Shown one piece after another: positions 7,031 to 15,315 of a stretch of DNA of 64,000 bases (positions are counted from its first letter, which is position 1; each line of letters starts with the position of its first letter). The stretch is from Lachnoclostridium sp. An76 (GTDB taxonomy: Bacteria; Bacillota; Clostridia; Lachnospirales; Lachnospiraceae), in contig NZ_NFHL01000004.1 of NCBI RefSeq assembly GCF_002161355.1, positions 1-64,000 of the forward strand, written 5' to 3'. The notes beneath the pieces were generated by a model, which worked only from the letters and a program-made list of their open reading frames with translations, made no database searches and was not told the DNA's origin. Position numbers and translations under genes: made by a program.

Positions 7031-9898
7031 ATGAACAAGTTCAAAGGGATGTTGTTTACCTTAAAGAAGAGAATAGAAAACATTTCTGAAAATGATAATG
7101 ATTATTATAAGTATATGATGATGGGATACTATGATGGGCTTGATATTAATACTGTAGAAAAATGGTATACAATGAGGCCGCGTGGTTTGCGTGAACGTAA
7201 CCTTCAGGTGGATATCTCGTCACCTTTTGTAGATCAATACACGATACGTGCTTTTTTTCCTGCAAATAGAGAGGAACTTGAAAAGTACGGATTTGACTAT
7301 CAGATATGGGATAAGATTGGAGATACAGGATTAGAGGAATTTAAAAGAAATGTGTGGGATGAGAGAAAGAAAAAACCGTATATATGTATGTCAATTCTGA
7401 ATCTTGCGAATCCAGTTTTATTCGGCGCTAACTTAAGTAATGTTTCGGAAATGCTGAAAGACCGCTTGATCGAGTCCGCAGAGAATTCGGAGATATCATT
7501 GGCGGAACTGCATTGTGCTGTTTTTCCGAGTATTGGATACATAGATTACATAGTGCTTTTTTTGACACAAGATCTCAAGAAAGTGTCAAAAATATTGAGT
7601 GGATTGCGAAAAGAAATCGAAACTCAAATACTGATATCAGGTGTTTATTCTGTCTGTGGAATAGACAGTGCAGTTACTGGCTGCGGGAATGCAGAGGAAC
7701 ATACCGATGTTCAGATTGCCCTATATATTAATTTGCGTGAAGGAATATCGGTGGGAAATTTTATCCGGGGACTGGATGATGAAATAGACGGGATAAAAGG
7801 ACAATTGTCAGGATATAGAAAGGAGTTGGAGTGTCTCCGGCAGGAACTTGAAGAAAATGTGTATCTTACATTTGGATATTCAGACTCAATGATTGTATTG
7901 TATAAATCCATCAGTACTTATAAACAACTGTATGCAGAAAATCATATATTGAATCCAGGGCATGGATTTTATAAAAAATACATTGCGAATCTGAGGACAT
8001 CTGTGCGTATCAAAGATAGAGAGATAATACTGGAAACTGCAGAAATGACACAAGACATCTCAGGGCCCGGCAATAAATTTTGCCAGTATGACGAGTTTGT
8101 CAAACAATATTCTTCTTTTTTGGAGAAAAATAATTTTCCGGTCAGGACGGCTATTGGATTAAAGCAGATAATGAAAAATTATCTGAATATTTCATCGCTT
8201 GTCAGGAGCTTTGATATATCAGTAGTAGTGGGAGAGGCTTTTTCTGCCCTTATAAATGCTGTTACATATTATATTAACAAATCAATGGAACTGCCGGATG
8301 AAATAAAAGGGGATGCCGAGAAGAAAGAAAATTATACAATTAAAATCAAAAATGAATATGCGCAGACGGTAGAAGCGGTTAAGCTTTTTAAAGAAAATAT
8401 AGGGGATTTTATTGCCGATTTAATGAGATCGGACTGCGCTTTTATCGAAGGAAATACACTGTCGCATCCGGCAATCGGTTCAGCTACAAAATTACTTTTT
8501 GCATATACAGAGCTTTTAAACAGGTTAACGATGGAATATAAAGAGGAAGACAGGATTCGGTTTATTGTGATCAGCGGCGGTTGTGATAAGACAGAATCTG
8601 TAGATCTGTTTTCGTTTGCATCGCCTGATGAGATTGAAAATATTAAAAAGCTGATCATAATATCAATACCGGAGATGAGTCTGTATGATGTGCAGGGAAC
8701 CTTATTCCGTATTCTGCATGAATGCATGCATTTTGTCGGAGACAGATGTAGAAAAGAACGGTACAACTATATAATCAGAGCTTTATCCGCATATATGGCT
8801 CATGATATTGTGAGTATAAGATTCAGCGAAAGTTCTTTGGAGAAGTATATAGAATGTGCGGTAAATGGATGCGATGGAGAAAGTGCTTCGGAGATAGCCG
8901 AAAAGTTCAGCGAAAGTTTTGGCAGGATTGCTGTTAAGGCAGAGCAGGATATGCAGAAGGTAATAGTGGATCACAGACTTTATCAGGAGTATCTGAAGTA
9001 TAGAAGTGATATATATTATCACAGAGGTGTAATGTTCTGTAATGTGCTGAGGTTTGAACGCCTGGCAGACAGCCTGGCATCAGGCAGTCTCATAGAGAAA
9101 ATTTATGAAATCTTGTGTGTGAGACGAATAGAATTGTTAGAAAGTTTTACAGAAATCCTTAATTGCCTGTACAAAAAAGAAAGAGATATGAATACGGACA
9201 AAGCGTTGAGACTTCATGCTTCTATCCGTCAGTTCAGCTTGCATTTATGCCGGTGCAGGCATATTATGGACGTCAGTGAATGTGATCAGATCGAGATGCA
9301 ATTTATAGAGGATTATTTCGAGTCCTTTTTATATCGGGCTATAGACAAATCGACAAAGTTAGAGCAGTTTTATACAGAAATTGCAGATTCAATTGTCTCG
9401 GCAATGGTTGAGTGTTATTCAGACTGTACTGCCATAGCATTAACAGGAATGCCGGCAGAGGATTTCCTTCTTTCATTTATGTATGAACTATGGGATGTTG
9501 ATCAGGCGTTCCCGGACAATCTTAGTGATGCCCTGCGTATGGGGACAGATCTGAAAGTGATGTATGGAATTGAAGGACGCCTTGGGGAAGAATTGGAGAC
9601 GCAGATTATAAGAAAAGTAGAAACGAAGCAGGAAAATGGATATGTGTACAGGCACATTTCGGAGATGATAGAGAGGATTAATTTTTTGCTGAGTCAGTAT
9701 CAGAGTGAAAAGTTTAAGGGAATAGCCCAAAATGTAGAAGGTTACATAAGAGAAATATGTACTCATCAACAACAGGATGATTATTCTGAACTGAAAGAAA
9801 TGTATAGAAAATGCACATTTAATGACGACAGTGAGGATGAGAATGTATATGTTTCCATCAGCTCGATGCTGCGGATGTGGAAAGAACTGGGGGATTAA
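7031..9898 (+). CDS. 955-aa protein with HExxH zinc-peptidase signature
   Basis: The family is not recognised. Residues 563-567 are HECMH in the helix-like context LFRILHECMHFVGDR, a zinc-metallopeptidase signature. Downstream, E794 in MVECYSDCTAIALTG has the E-x-x-x-D form of the third ligand in gluzincins, so a zinc peptidase is plausible. The first 350 residues hold three strands with G-Y-x-D: GYYDGLDI near 32, GYIDYIVLF near 166 and GYSDSMIVL near 288. These resemble ferredoxin-like modules and recall CATRA-type conflict proteins. The middle is helical. The gene is AT-rich, starts after AGAGGGGAAAAG, and is directly followed by the SIR2 gene. It could be an effector protease, or a sensor that cleaves its neighbours. 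Coding status is certain; function is inference. Confidence 0.7.
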   Translation: MNKFKGMLFTLKKRIENISENDNDYYKYMMMGYYDGLDINTVEKWYTMRPRGLRERNLQVDISSPFVDQYTIRAFFPANREELEKYGFDYQIWDKIGDTGLEEFKRNVWDERKKKPYICMSILNLANPVLFGANLSNVSEMLKDRLIESAENSEISLAELHCAVFPSIGYIDYIVLFLTQDLKKVSKILSGLRKEIETQILISGVYSVCGIDSAVTGCGNAEEHTDVQIALYINLREGISVGNFIRGLDDEIDGIKGQLSGYRKELECLRQELEENVYLTFGYSDSMIVLYKSISTYKQLYAENHILNPGHGFYKKYIANLRTSVRIKDREIILETAEMTQDISGPGNKFCQYDEFVKQYSSFLEKNNFPVRTAIGLKQIMKNYLNISSLVRSFDISVVVGEAFSALINAVTYYINKSMELPDEIKGDAEKKENYTIKIKNEYAQTVEAVKLFKENIGDFIADLMRSDCAFIEGNTLSHPAIGSATKLLFAYTELLNRLTMEYKEEDRIRFIVISGGCDKTESVDLFSFASPDEIENIKKLIIISIPEMSLYDVQGTLFRILHECMHFVGDRCRKERYNYIIRALSAYMAHDIVSIRFSESSLEKYIECAVNGCDGESASEIAEKFSESFGRIAVKAEQDMQKVIVDHRLYQEYLKYRSDIYYHRGVMFCNVLRFERLADSLASGSLIEKIYEILCVRRIELLESFTEILNCLYKKERDMNTDKALRLHASIRQFSLHLCRCRHIMDVSECDQIEMQFIEDYFESFLYRAIDKSTKLEQFYTEIADSIVSAMVECYSDCTAIALTGMPAEDFLLSFMYELWDVDQAFPDNLSDALRMGTDLKVMYGIEGRLGEELETQIIRKVETKQENGYVYRHISEMIERINFLLSQYQSEKFKGIAQNVEGYIREICTHQQQDDYSELKEMYRKCTFNDDSEDENVYVSISSMLRMWKELGD

Positions 9899-11179
9899 AT
9901 GAAAGTTCAGGATATTTTATTTGAACAGATGTATAGAAATAATGAAGCAAGGTTGAATAGATTGAAAAATAATCTGGAAAGAGAAGATTCGGAAAGTGAG
10001 TGGGCATTATGTCTGGGAGCAGGTATCAGTATTTCAGCAGGGCTGCCTGATTGGTATGGGCTTTTGGCGAAAATGACTGCACAGATCATTCCGGATGAAA
10101 TGATGTTTGAACTTCAGAATAATACAAGGGCGTGTCAGCTGGATGCTTTTGGTTCTGGCCGAACTGAAAGTGATCCGAAGACTGATGATGAGGCGTTTCA
10201 GGTGGATGTACAGAGATTTTTTGAAGAGTTAAATGCAGCCGGGGGCAAGACAGAGTATCTGGAAAAATTGGAATCTGCCCAGAACGGGAAATATAAATAC
10301 GTTTTTGCGAATATCAATGTCCTGGAGTCGGCGGAATATATCAGAAATTACATTGCTCATCTGCTTCAACCTGAAAATAATTCTAAAGAAAGTAAAGGAA
10401 CGGCAGAAAGAAATATTAACTGGCATATTAATTATTTTATCCATCAGAGCTGTTTGCAAAGCCTGAAATATTCTATGGATAGCGAAAAAATGAAAAAGTC
10501 AGCTCTGGGAGCGGCTGCCAGATTGCTTAAAAGTGATAAGGATTCAATCATACACGATGTGATCACATATAATTATGATAATCTGCTGGAAGAATATTTG
10601 CGGACAAACTGTGGGTGTGATGCTGCTAAAATACATTCAGTCATAAAGACTGATGTATTGCCTCGGTTTGGTGACCAAGGGGCATGGAATATTTATCATG
10701 TACATGGACGGATACCGGTTTTTGAGTGTGAAAGTGAGCCGATGAGCGAGGAAGTAATCCTGACAGAATCGGATTATTATAAAGAAGAACGCATTAATTA
10801 CAGCTGGACAAATACAATCCAGTCATATATTTTAGGTCGTGCGAATGTAATTTTTATCGGATTCTCAGGAACAGATTATAATTTTCGGAGACTATTGAAA
10901 TATATCCGTCAGGACAAGAGCAATGCGCATAAAAGATATATTTTTTTCTCTGTTGATGATATTGTTAATGCAGTATTTGGCAATCGGGAAAACATTGATG
11001 ACAGTGTTTCACAATGCATAAAAAAGATGAATCAGAATGAGGGCAGTTATGCTTATGAGAAATTGATGATTAATTACCTGATCCATGCTCAAACACTGTA
11101 CTGGTATAAAAATGGGATGGAGGTAATATGGACATCACACGAAGAATTACCGTATAATCTGGACAGGATGCATTTGTAG
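9899..11179 (+). CDS. SIR2-domain protein, predicted NADase
   Basis: This 426-aa protein has the SIR2 Rossmann signature of defence-type sirtuins. GAGIS at residues 40-44 is followed by GLPDW; N225-Y-D227 sits in ITYNYDNLLE; the catalytic-type histidines lie in HVHG (H267, H269); and GFSGTDYNFRRLL comes near the C-terminus. Family members such as ThsA and DSR degrade NAD+ and stop growth when phage is sensed. It starts immediately after the stop of the HExxH gene. The last 60 residues are unassigned. It probably supplies one of the killing activities of the operon together with the TIR protein; that role is inferred from family and context. Confidence 0.85.
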   Translation: MKVQDILFEQMYRNNEARLNRLKNNLEREDSESEWALCLGAGISISAGLPDWYGLLAKMTAQIIPDEMMFELQNNTRACQLDAFGSGRTESDPKTDDEAFQVDVQRFFEELNAAGGKTEYLEKLESAQNGKYKYVFANINVLESAEYIRNYIAHLLQPENNSKESKGTAERNINWHINYFIHQSCLQSLKYSMDSEKMKKSALGAAARLLKSDKDSIIHDVITYNYDNLLEEYLRTNCGCDAAKIHSVIKTDVLPRFGDQGAWNIYHVHGRIPVFECESEPMSEEVILTESDYYKEERINYSWTNTIQSYILGRANVIFIGFSGTDYNFRRLLKYIRQDKSNAHKRYIFFSVDDIVNAVFGNRENIDDSVSQCIKKMNQNEGSYAYEKLMINYLIHAQTLYWYKNGMEVIWTSHEELPYNLDRMHL

Positions 11180-11263
11180 ATGTGTTCTGGTAAAATGGAA
11201 GGGATGATAAAAAACATGGAAGAAATTCTGGCAGGTATGAAAAGGAGAGAAATCTGGAAATGA
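11180..11263 (+). CDS. 27-residue coupling peptide between SIR2 and TIR genes
   Basis: An ATG directly follows the SIR2 stop. The 27-codon frame, rich in Met, Lys and Glu, ends with a TGA that overlaps the TIR start (ATGA). No strong ribosome site precedes it. It may act only to couple translation, or the arrangement may be chance. Confidence 0.3.
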   Translation: MCSGKMEGMIKNMEEILAGMKRREIWK

Positions 11264-11832
11264 GCAATATAACGATAAATATGGGGACAATGAATGGTAA
11301 TATTATCCAGACAGACTGCGCAGGGAATTGTGGTTCAGGGAAAGAACCCGAAAATTCCAAGGAAAGATGCAGCCAGGATAAGGAACTTCAGAAATATGAA
11401 TTTGATATCGCAGTTTCCTATTCCAGTGCGGAGACAAAATATGTTTCCAGGGTGGTTAAGATTTTGAAAAAGGAAGGGCTGAGAGTATTTTTTGCGCCTG
11501 ATTGTGAAGAAGAGTTTATGGCACGAAATATGATATCAGAATTTTATGGGATATATCGGTATAGAAGTATGTTTGTGGCAGCCTTTGTTTCAAAATCTTA
11601 TGTGGAGGGAGATATTACTATGAATGAAGCGTCAGCCGCCATGATCCGGGAAAAAGATGAAAAAAGGAATTGTCTGATACCGATTTATATGGATGATGCA
11701 AAGCTGCCTAAATTAGATCCGGATATTAATTATATTCCTGTAAATGGCAAAAATGGCAGCCTCACAGAAATCGAGACGGCTGATAAGATTATACGAATTG
11801 TAAAAGGATATGTTAGAGGAAGAGAAAAATGA
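11260..11832 (+). CDS. TIR-domain protein with N-terminal NxGxxxGxIxQ motif
   Basis: The protein is 190 aa. Residues 45-185 form a TIR domain: EFDIAVSYSSAETKYV, then GLRVFFAPD, a MISEFYGIYRYRSMFVAAFVSK strand-helix region, and E123 in MNEASAAM, the position of the catalytic glutamate in NAD-cleaving TIRs. The first 20 residues carry INMGTMNGNIIQ, a beta-type motif repeated in the next protein. The ribosome site AAAGGAGAG is strong. TIR domains of this branch cleave NAD+ or make signalling nucleotides. With SIR2 beside it, either a signal-and-effector pair or two effectors are possible. Its stop overlaps the next start by four bases. Confidence 0.85.
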   Translation: MSNITINMGTMNGNIIQTDCAGNCGSGKEPENSKERCSQDKELQKYEFDIAVSYSSAETKYVSRVVKILKKEGLRVFFAPDCEEEFMARNMISEFYGIYRYRSMFVAAFVSKSYVEGDITMNEASAAMIREKDEKRNCLIPIYMDDAKLPKLDPDINYIPVNGKNGSLTEIETADKIIRIVKGYVRGREK

Positions 11833-13307
11833 GCGATGTGACCATGGATAGAAAATCAGGAGACGATGGGAAGAGACAGGACATTCTGGATATGATCACA
11901 GAACCGATTACGGAAGCTGAGAAAGCGGAGCATCTGAAGATTAGCGTTGATAATGGGGGCTCGCCTGTTAATATGATCGTAAATCTTGGATCTATACATG
12001 GAGATATAGCGCAGCATCATGTCAGAGGTTCAGATGAAGAAGCAGGATCAGTATGCCTGGAGAGGGTAAAGGATCTTGGGGACTTTATACAGATACATAA
12101 AAACACGCACACAGTTCCTGTTATGATCGTTACTGCTGTCTTGGAGACGATCCCTGAACATTTGCTCTCTTCATTATGCCAGCAGTTAGAGAGGTGGATC
12201 AGCCGCTTATCTGGCGGCGGGGGAAAGACGGAAAAAACAGATACCGGATACGCGTCCTTAAAGGAGATACTCGCGCTCATTAAGGCAGAAAAGATCGATG
12301 CACAATTGAGAAGGGAAGGGACCGCGGTTCCGATCCGATGCGTTGTGTTTACGGATCCTTCTTACCCGGAATGGATCAGAAGAGAGATTTGGGCGGATTA
12401 TTTTGAATTGAGAGAGGCTGTCACCGGATGGCTAATGGAGTTGAAAGATGACCCTGCTGTAAATGTGATCTATTATCAGGTGGTAAAAGGCATTTCCGAA
12501 CTGGCAGTCCTGGATTGTGTATACGCAGTTGAAAAGTTTATCGATCCGGTAGATAAGCCCTGGCGGGCTGACCGGATCGGATATATAGTGAAGGTACTCG
12601 GAACGTTGAGAAAAAGCACGCAGCATAAAGAATATGTTGAACATTTGCTGTGTACGTGGCTGAAATCGAGGGAACCATACTGGAGAATCGCATATCAGAT
12701 GTATGATCCGTCTGTGTGTACTCAGTGGTACGAAAAATTACTGCATGATAAATTATCGGAGGAGATCAGGCATGATGTGGATGCACTGCGGGAAGAAGAA
12801 AATGAACAACATCGGATATCAAAAGGCTATCTTCTCGTACCGGCCCGTATCAATCTGGCAGCGGCTCATATGCTTGCAGCAGTTTTGGAAGAAATATTTT
12901 CAAAGGCGGGAACGAAGCCGGAAAAGGGTGAAATTGTCATATATTTTTTGAGCTTATTTCGGGAGGATTATCTGTATACAAATCCTCAGCACCGAAAAAT
13001 GCTTTTTATTGATTTATGCAATCAAAGGGAAGAACGGCATCTGCTTGAAGGCATCCTTGTGTTCGCGTGGCGGGATATCAGATATAGAAATGTAATGGCG
13101 CGCATTTTCTTACAGCATCTTGGAGATATGAAAAAGACTGCGGACTGGGAATATATGCAGTGGTTTTTTAAAACCCTGGGATTTACCGGAAGAGAGAGAG
13201 ACCACTATAATATGCGCTATATGCTGGAAAGGAGCAAGGCTGAGCTGGCAGGAGAGGCCCTTGATTGGTTTAATAAAATTACAAAAGAACGGAGAAGAAC
13301 AAAGTGA
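11829..13307 (+). CDS. alpha-helical adaptor-like protein sharing the TIR N-terminal motif
   Basis: The family of this 492-aa protein is not recognised. Near residue 45 it has VNLGSIHGDIAQHH, matching the TIR protein's INMGTMNGNIIQ at N, G, G, I and Q. The following 400 residues look almost wholly helical, with amphipathic repeats rich in Trp/Tyr-Leu pairs, as in HEAT- or TPR-like scaffolds. No catalytic motif or membrane segment is visible. The shared motif suggests it binds the TIR protein or a common partner. Genes on both sides overlap it by four bases, so expression is coupled. Confidence 0.6.
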   Translation: MSDVTMDRKSGDDGKRQDILDMITEPITEAEKAEHLKISVDNGGSPVNMIVNLGSIHGDIAQHHVRGSDEEAGSVCLERVKDLGDFIQIHKNTHTVPVMIVTAVLETIPEHLLSSLCQQLERWISRLSGGGGKTEKTDTGYASLKEILALIKAEKIDAQLRREGTAVPIRCVVFTDPSYPEWIRREIWADYFELREAVTGWLMELKDDPAVNVIYYQVVKGISELAVLDCVYAVEKFIDPVDKPWRADRIGYIVKVLGTLRKSTQHKEYVEHLLCTWLKSREPYWRIAYQMYDPSVCTQWYEKLLHDKLSEEIRHDVDALREEENEQHRISKGYLLVPARINLAAAHMLAAVLEEIFSKAGTKPEKGEIVIYFLSLFREDYLYTNPQHRKMLFIDLCNQREERHLLEGILVFAWRDIRYRNVMARIFLQHLGDMKKTADWEYMQWFFKTLGFTGRERDHYNMRYMLERSKAELAGEALDWFNKITKERRRTK

Positions 13308-14248
13308 TCAGGAAAACATATAATCCAATTTTAAGACAAGAAACATATAAACCGAATTTTTTTGCGAAAATACCTGAGCCCGGGATCAATAGCGCGATCC
13401 TGCTCATCCCGGGGGATGATCTGAGACAGGCGCTGTGCATAACTGCAGGGACTGATATCAGACCGTCTGATCTGCGGAAAAAGGCATATAACCGTCTTAT
13501 TGAGATAGATACGGCGGATCATTATATAGAAATAGAGCTCACCCTTTTGACAAGAGATAATGTGTCCAGTTTTATTCTCACAGCAGGAATGACTGCCAGA
13601 GTAACAGATCCGGCTGTTTTTCTGGAGGAGGGGATTACTAATGCCGCAGAGAGGGCTGAAAAAGAGTTAAAACAAATCTTTGAAGAACTGGCTGATGAGT
13701 TTGAACCGGAAGAATTCCGGGAATTCCGTGAAGCGGCGCGCAATGAGATTTCCCATTTTACACTTACAAGATGTGGGCTTTCTTTGAGCGGCGGGACTGT
13801 CAATGTGCGGGGAGACCAAAAATATCAGGAATTTTTGCAGAAGAAAAAAGATATTGCGCGGCAGAAAGAGCTTGAACAGGTAAAGGCAGAGGCTGCCCGG
13901 CAGCTGTCCGGCATATATGCGGATATGATAACAGCTGTGTATTCCGAAGTGGCAGACGGTAAGATCACAGCTGCGGAGGCTCAGAGAAAAATAAAGCAGA
14001 TAAAAGACACTGATTTTAATGTGGGAATGCAGCAGAGAGATCAAGTGCTTGAATTTTTCACGAAAATGCGGGATGCAGGTATAGCAACGGAAGAAGAGCT
14101 CCAAAAACAGATTGAATTGCTGACCGGCGGGATCGCTATTCGGACTGAGGCGGGACGGATTACGGGACCTGAAACCAGGGGGATTGAGAAAAATGAAGAA
14201 AACGGCGGGGATTCTTCTATTTATGCCCCATTTGATGATGATGAATAA
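13304..14248 (+). CDS. SPFH/band-7-like protein with coiled coil (tentative)
   Basis: This 314-aa protein has a beta-rich N-terminal half (ILLIPGDD, YIEIELTLLTRDNVSSFILTA) ending in TARVTDPAVFL. A long amphipathic helix follows, then the phrase RCGLSLSGGTVNVRGD, then a charged coiled coil (about residues 180-270). Strands, a DP turn, a helix and a G-L-x-L strand are the order seen in SPFH/band-7 domains, which scaffold membrane patches, but the match is by eye only. The tail is acidic. It overlaps the adaptor gene by four bases and precedes the membrane SH3 gene by 43 bases. Confidence 0.5.
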   Translation: MIRKTYNPILRQETYKPNFFAKIPEPGINSAILLIPGDDLRQALCITAGTDIRPSDLRKKAYNRLIEIDTADHYIEIELTLLTRDNVSSFILTAGMTARVTDPAVFLEEGITNAAERAEKELKQIFEELADEFEPEEFREFREAARNEISHFTLTRCGLSLSGGTVNVRGDQKYQEFLQKKKDIARQKELEQVKAEAARQLSGIYADMITAVYSEVADGKITAAEAQRKIKQIKDTDFNVGMQQRDQVLEFFTKMRDAGIATEEELQKQIELLTGGIAIRTEAGRITGPETRGIEKNEENGGDSSIYAPFDDDE

Positions 14249-14291
14249 ATATAATGTTTTTTATCGGTGAGAAACGTGAGAGAGGATAAAA

Positions 14292-15011
14292 ATGGATATA
14301 TACTATGCTGTATGGGCACAGATGAGTAACTGGACGATTAACCAGAGAGCAATTTTAGTATTGGGGGTCGGGTGCCTGATTTTTGTTGTTTTTTTAAAAT
14401 TGATCGGATTTAGGCTGGCTGCTCTTTTTTTATGGATTCTGAACTGGCTTCTGAAAGCAGTTTTTATTTGTCTGTCAACTCTGTTTTCTATCCGGGCTTA
14501 CGGGGCGGGCGCAAAGAGATGGAATCGTATTAGCGGAGGATTCGAGAAAGTTTCCCTGTTTTTGGACAGGTGGAAAGAAGCGGCGCTCCAACCGAATAAG
14601 AAAATAGCGGGAAAGATATTGATATTGTATTGCTTACTTCTGATCTGCGTGGTCGTCCCCGGTTGGCTGGGAAAGGTTATGGATACGGAATATGTTGAGA
14701 AAGTGTCTGGAATACGTAATTTGTATATGAAGTGTGAACAGATCCCATTGGAAAAAGCAAAAGCTTATGCCCCTCTGATCGATCCGGCGGAGACTCAGGT
14801 GCAGTCGGAGCGGATCCTGAAGCTGTCGGAGCGGGGTGTGCCGGGAGCGAATATCAGAACAGAACCGAATCCGGACAGTGGAAAGATAACTGTAATTTGG
14901 GGAGATGCTCAAATGACATATATACGAGAGCAGGACGGTTGGATTTATGTCAGGCTGTCTGATGGTACTGAAGGGTGGATAAGAGATTATCTTGTGCAGG
15001 ATGCCGGATAA
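14292..15011 (+). CDS. membrane protein with external SH3-type domain
   Basis: Of 239 aa, residues 18-66 contain two hydrophobic helices in close succession and residues 108-128 a third. The C-terminal 70 residues read as a bacterial SH3 (SH3_3) domain: GANIRTEPNPDSGKI, then the WGDAQMTYIREQDGWIYVRL and TEGWIRDYL strands. With three membrane spans, the SH3 part would lie outside and could contact the cell wall. It is the last gene of the island operon, ending just before the right direct repeat. It might sense envelope damage or be a membrane effector. Confidence 0.65.
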   Translation: MDIYYAVWAQMSNWTINQRAILVLGVGCLIFVVFLKLIGFRLAALFLWILNWLLKAVFICLSTLFSIRAYGAGAKRWNRISGGFEKVSLFLDRWKEAALQPNKKIAGKILILYCLLLICVVVPGWLGKVMDTEYVEKVSGIRNLYMKCEQIPLEKAKAYAPLIDPAETQVQSERILKLSERGVPGANIRTEPNPDSGKITVIWGDAQMTYIREQDGWIYVRLSDGTEGWIRDYLVQDAG

Positions 15012-15020
15012 AAGGATCAG

Positions 15021-15048
15021 CTCAGTCCTGAACGGGGGAGAATGAAGG
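15021..15048 (+). repeat. 28-bp direct repeat, right copy (island boundary)
   Basis: This is an exact copy of 6473-6500, the 3' end of the LCP gene, placed nine bases after the stop of the SH3 gene. Here it is not part of a gene. It fixes the right edge of the island. Confidence 0.9.
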
Positions 15049-15232
15049 CCTGATGCCTGAACAACAGTGATAATGCCCGGATAACGGGCGGAAAAAACGT
15101 GATCTGTGATATAATATCCAGAGCGCAGAAAGAAGAAAAAGCGGGATGTGCGTCGCGCAGAGGCAGATAAAAGCTCCGCATGTGCGCCGCGAAGAGGAAG
15201 AACAATCCTGCAGATGGGACAAAACGCATGAA
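15049..15232. other. intergenic region between island and two-component genes
   Basis: This stretch holds a small hairpin GCCCG-GATAA-CGGGC (15075-15089) and a TATAAT at 15110-15115 without a convincing -35 box. A short transcript ending at the terminator at 15233 is possible but unproven. I see no gene. Confidence 0.3.
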
Positions 15233-15270
15233 AGAGGGCTGAAACGCAGGGAGGTTGAGCCCTCTTTTTT
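15233..15270 (+). terminator. Rho-independent terminator
   Basis: AGAGGGCT (15233-15240) pairs with AGCCCTCT (15258-15265) across a 17-base loop and runs into six T residues. It separates the island from the AgrA-type gene. Confidence 0.75.
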
Positions 15271-15315
15271 GGTAAAATATAACTATATTATACGCTAAAT
15301 TTGAAGATAACAGTG

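Noticed and set aside
6501-15020. Prophage or complete transposon
   Set aside because: There is no integrase, transposase, structural or replication gene in the island, and the repeats are a direct copy of the LCP gene end rather than terminal inverted repeats.
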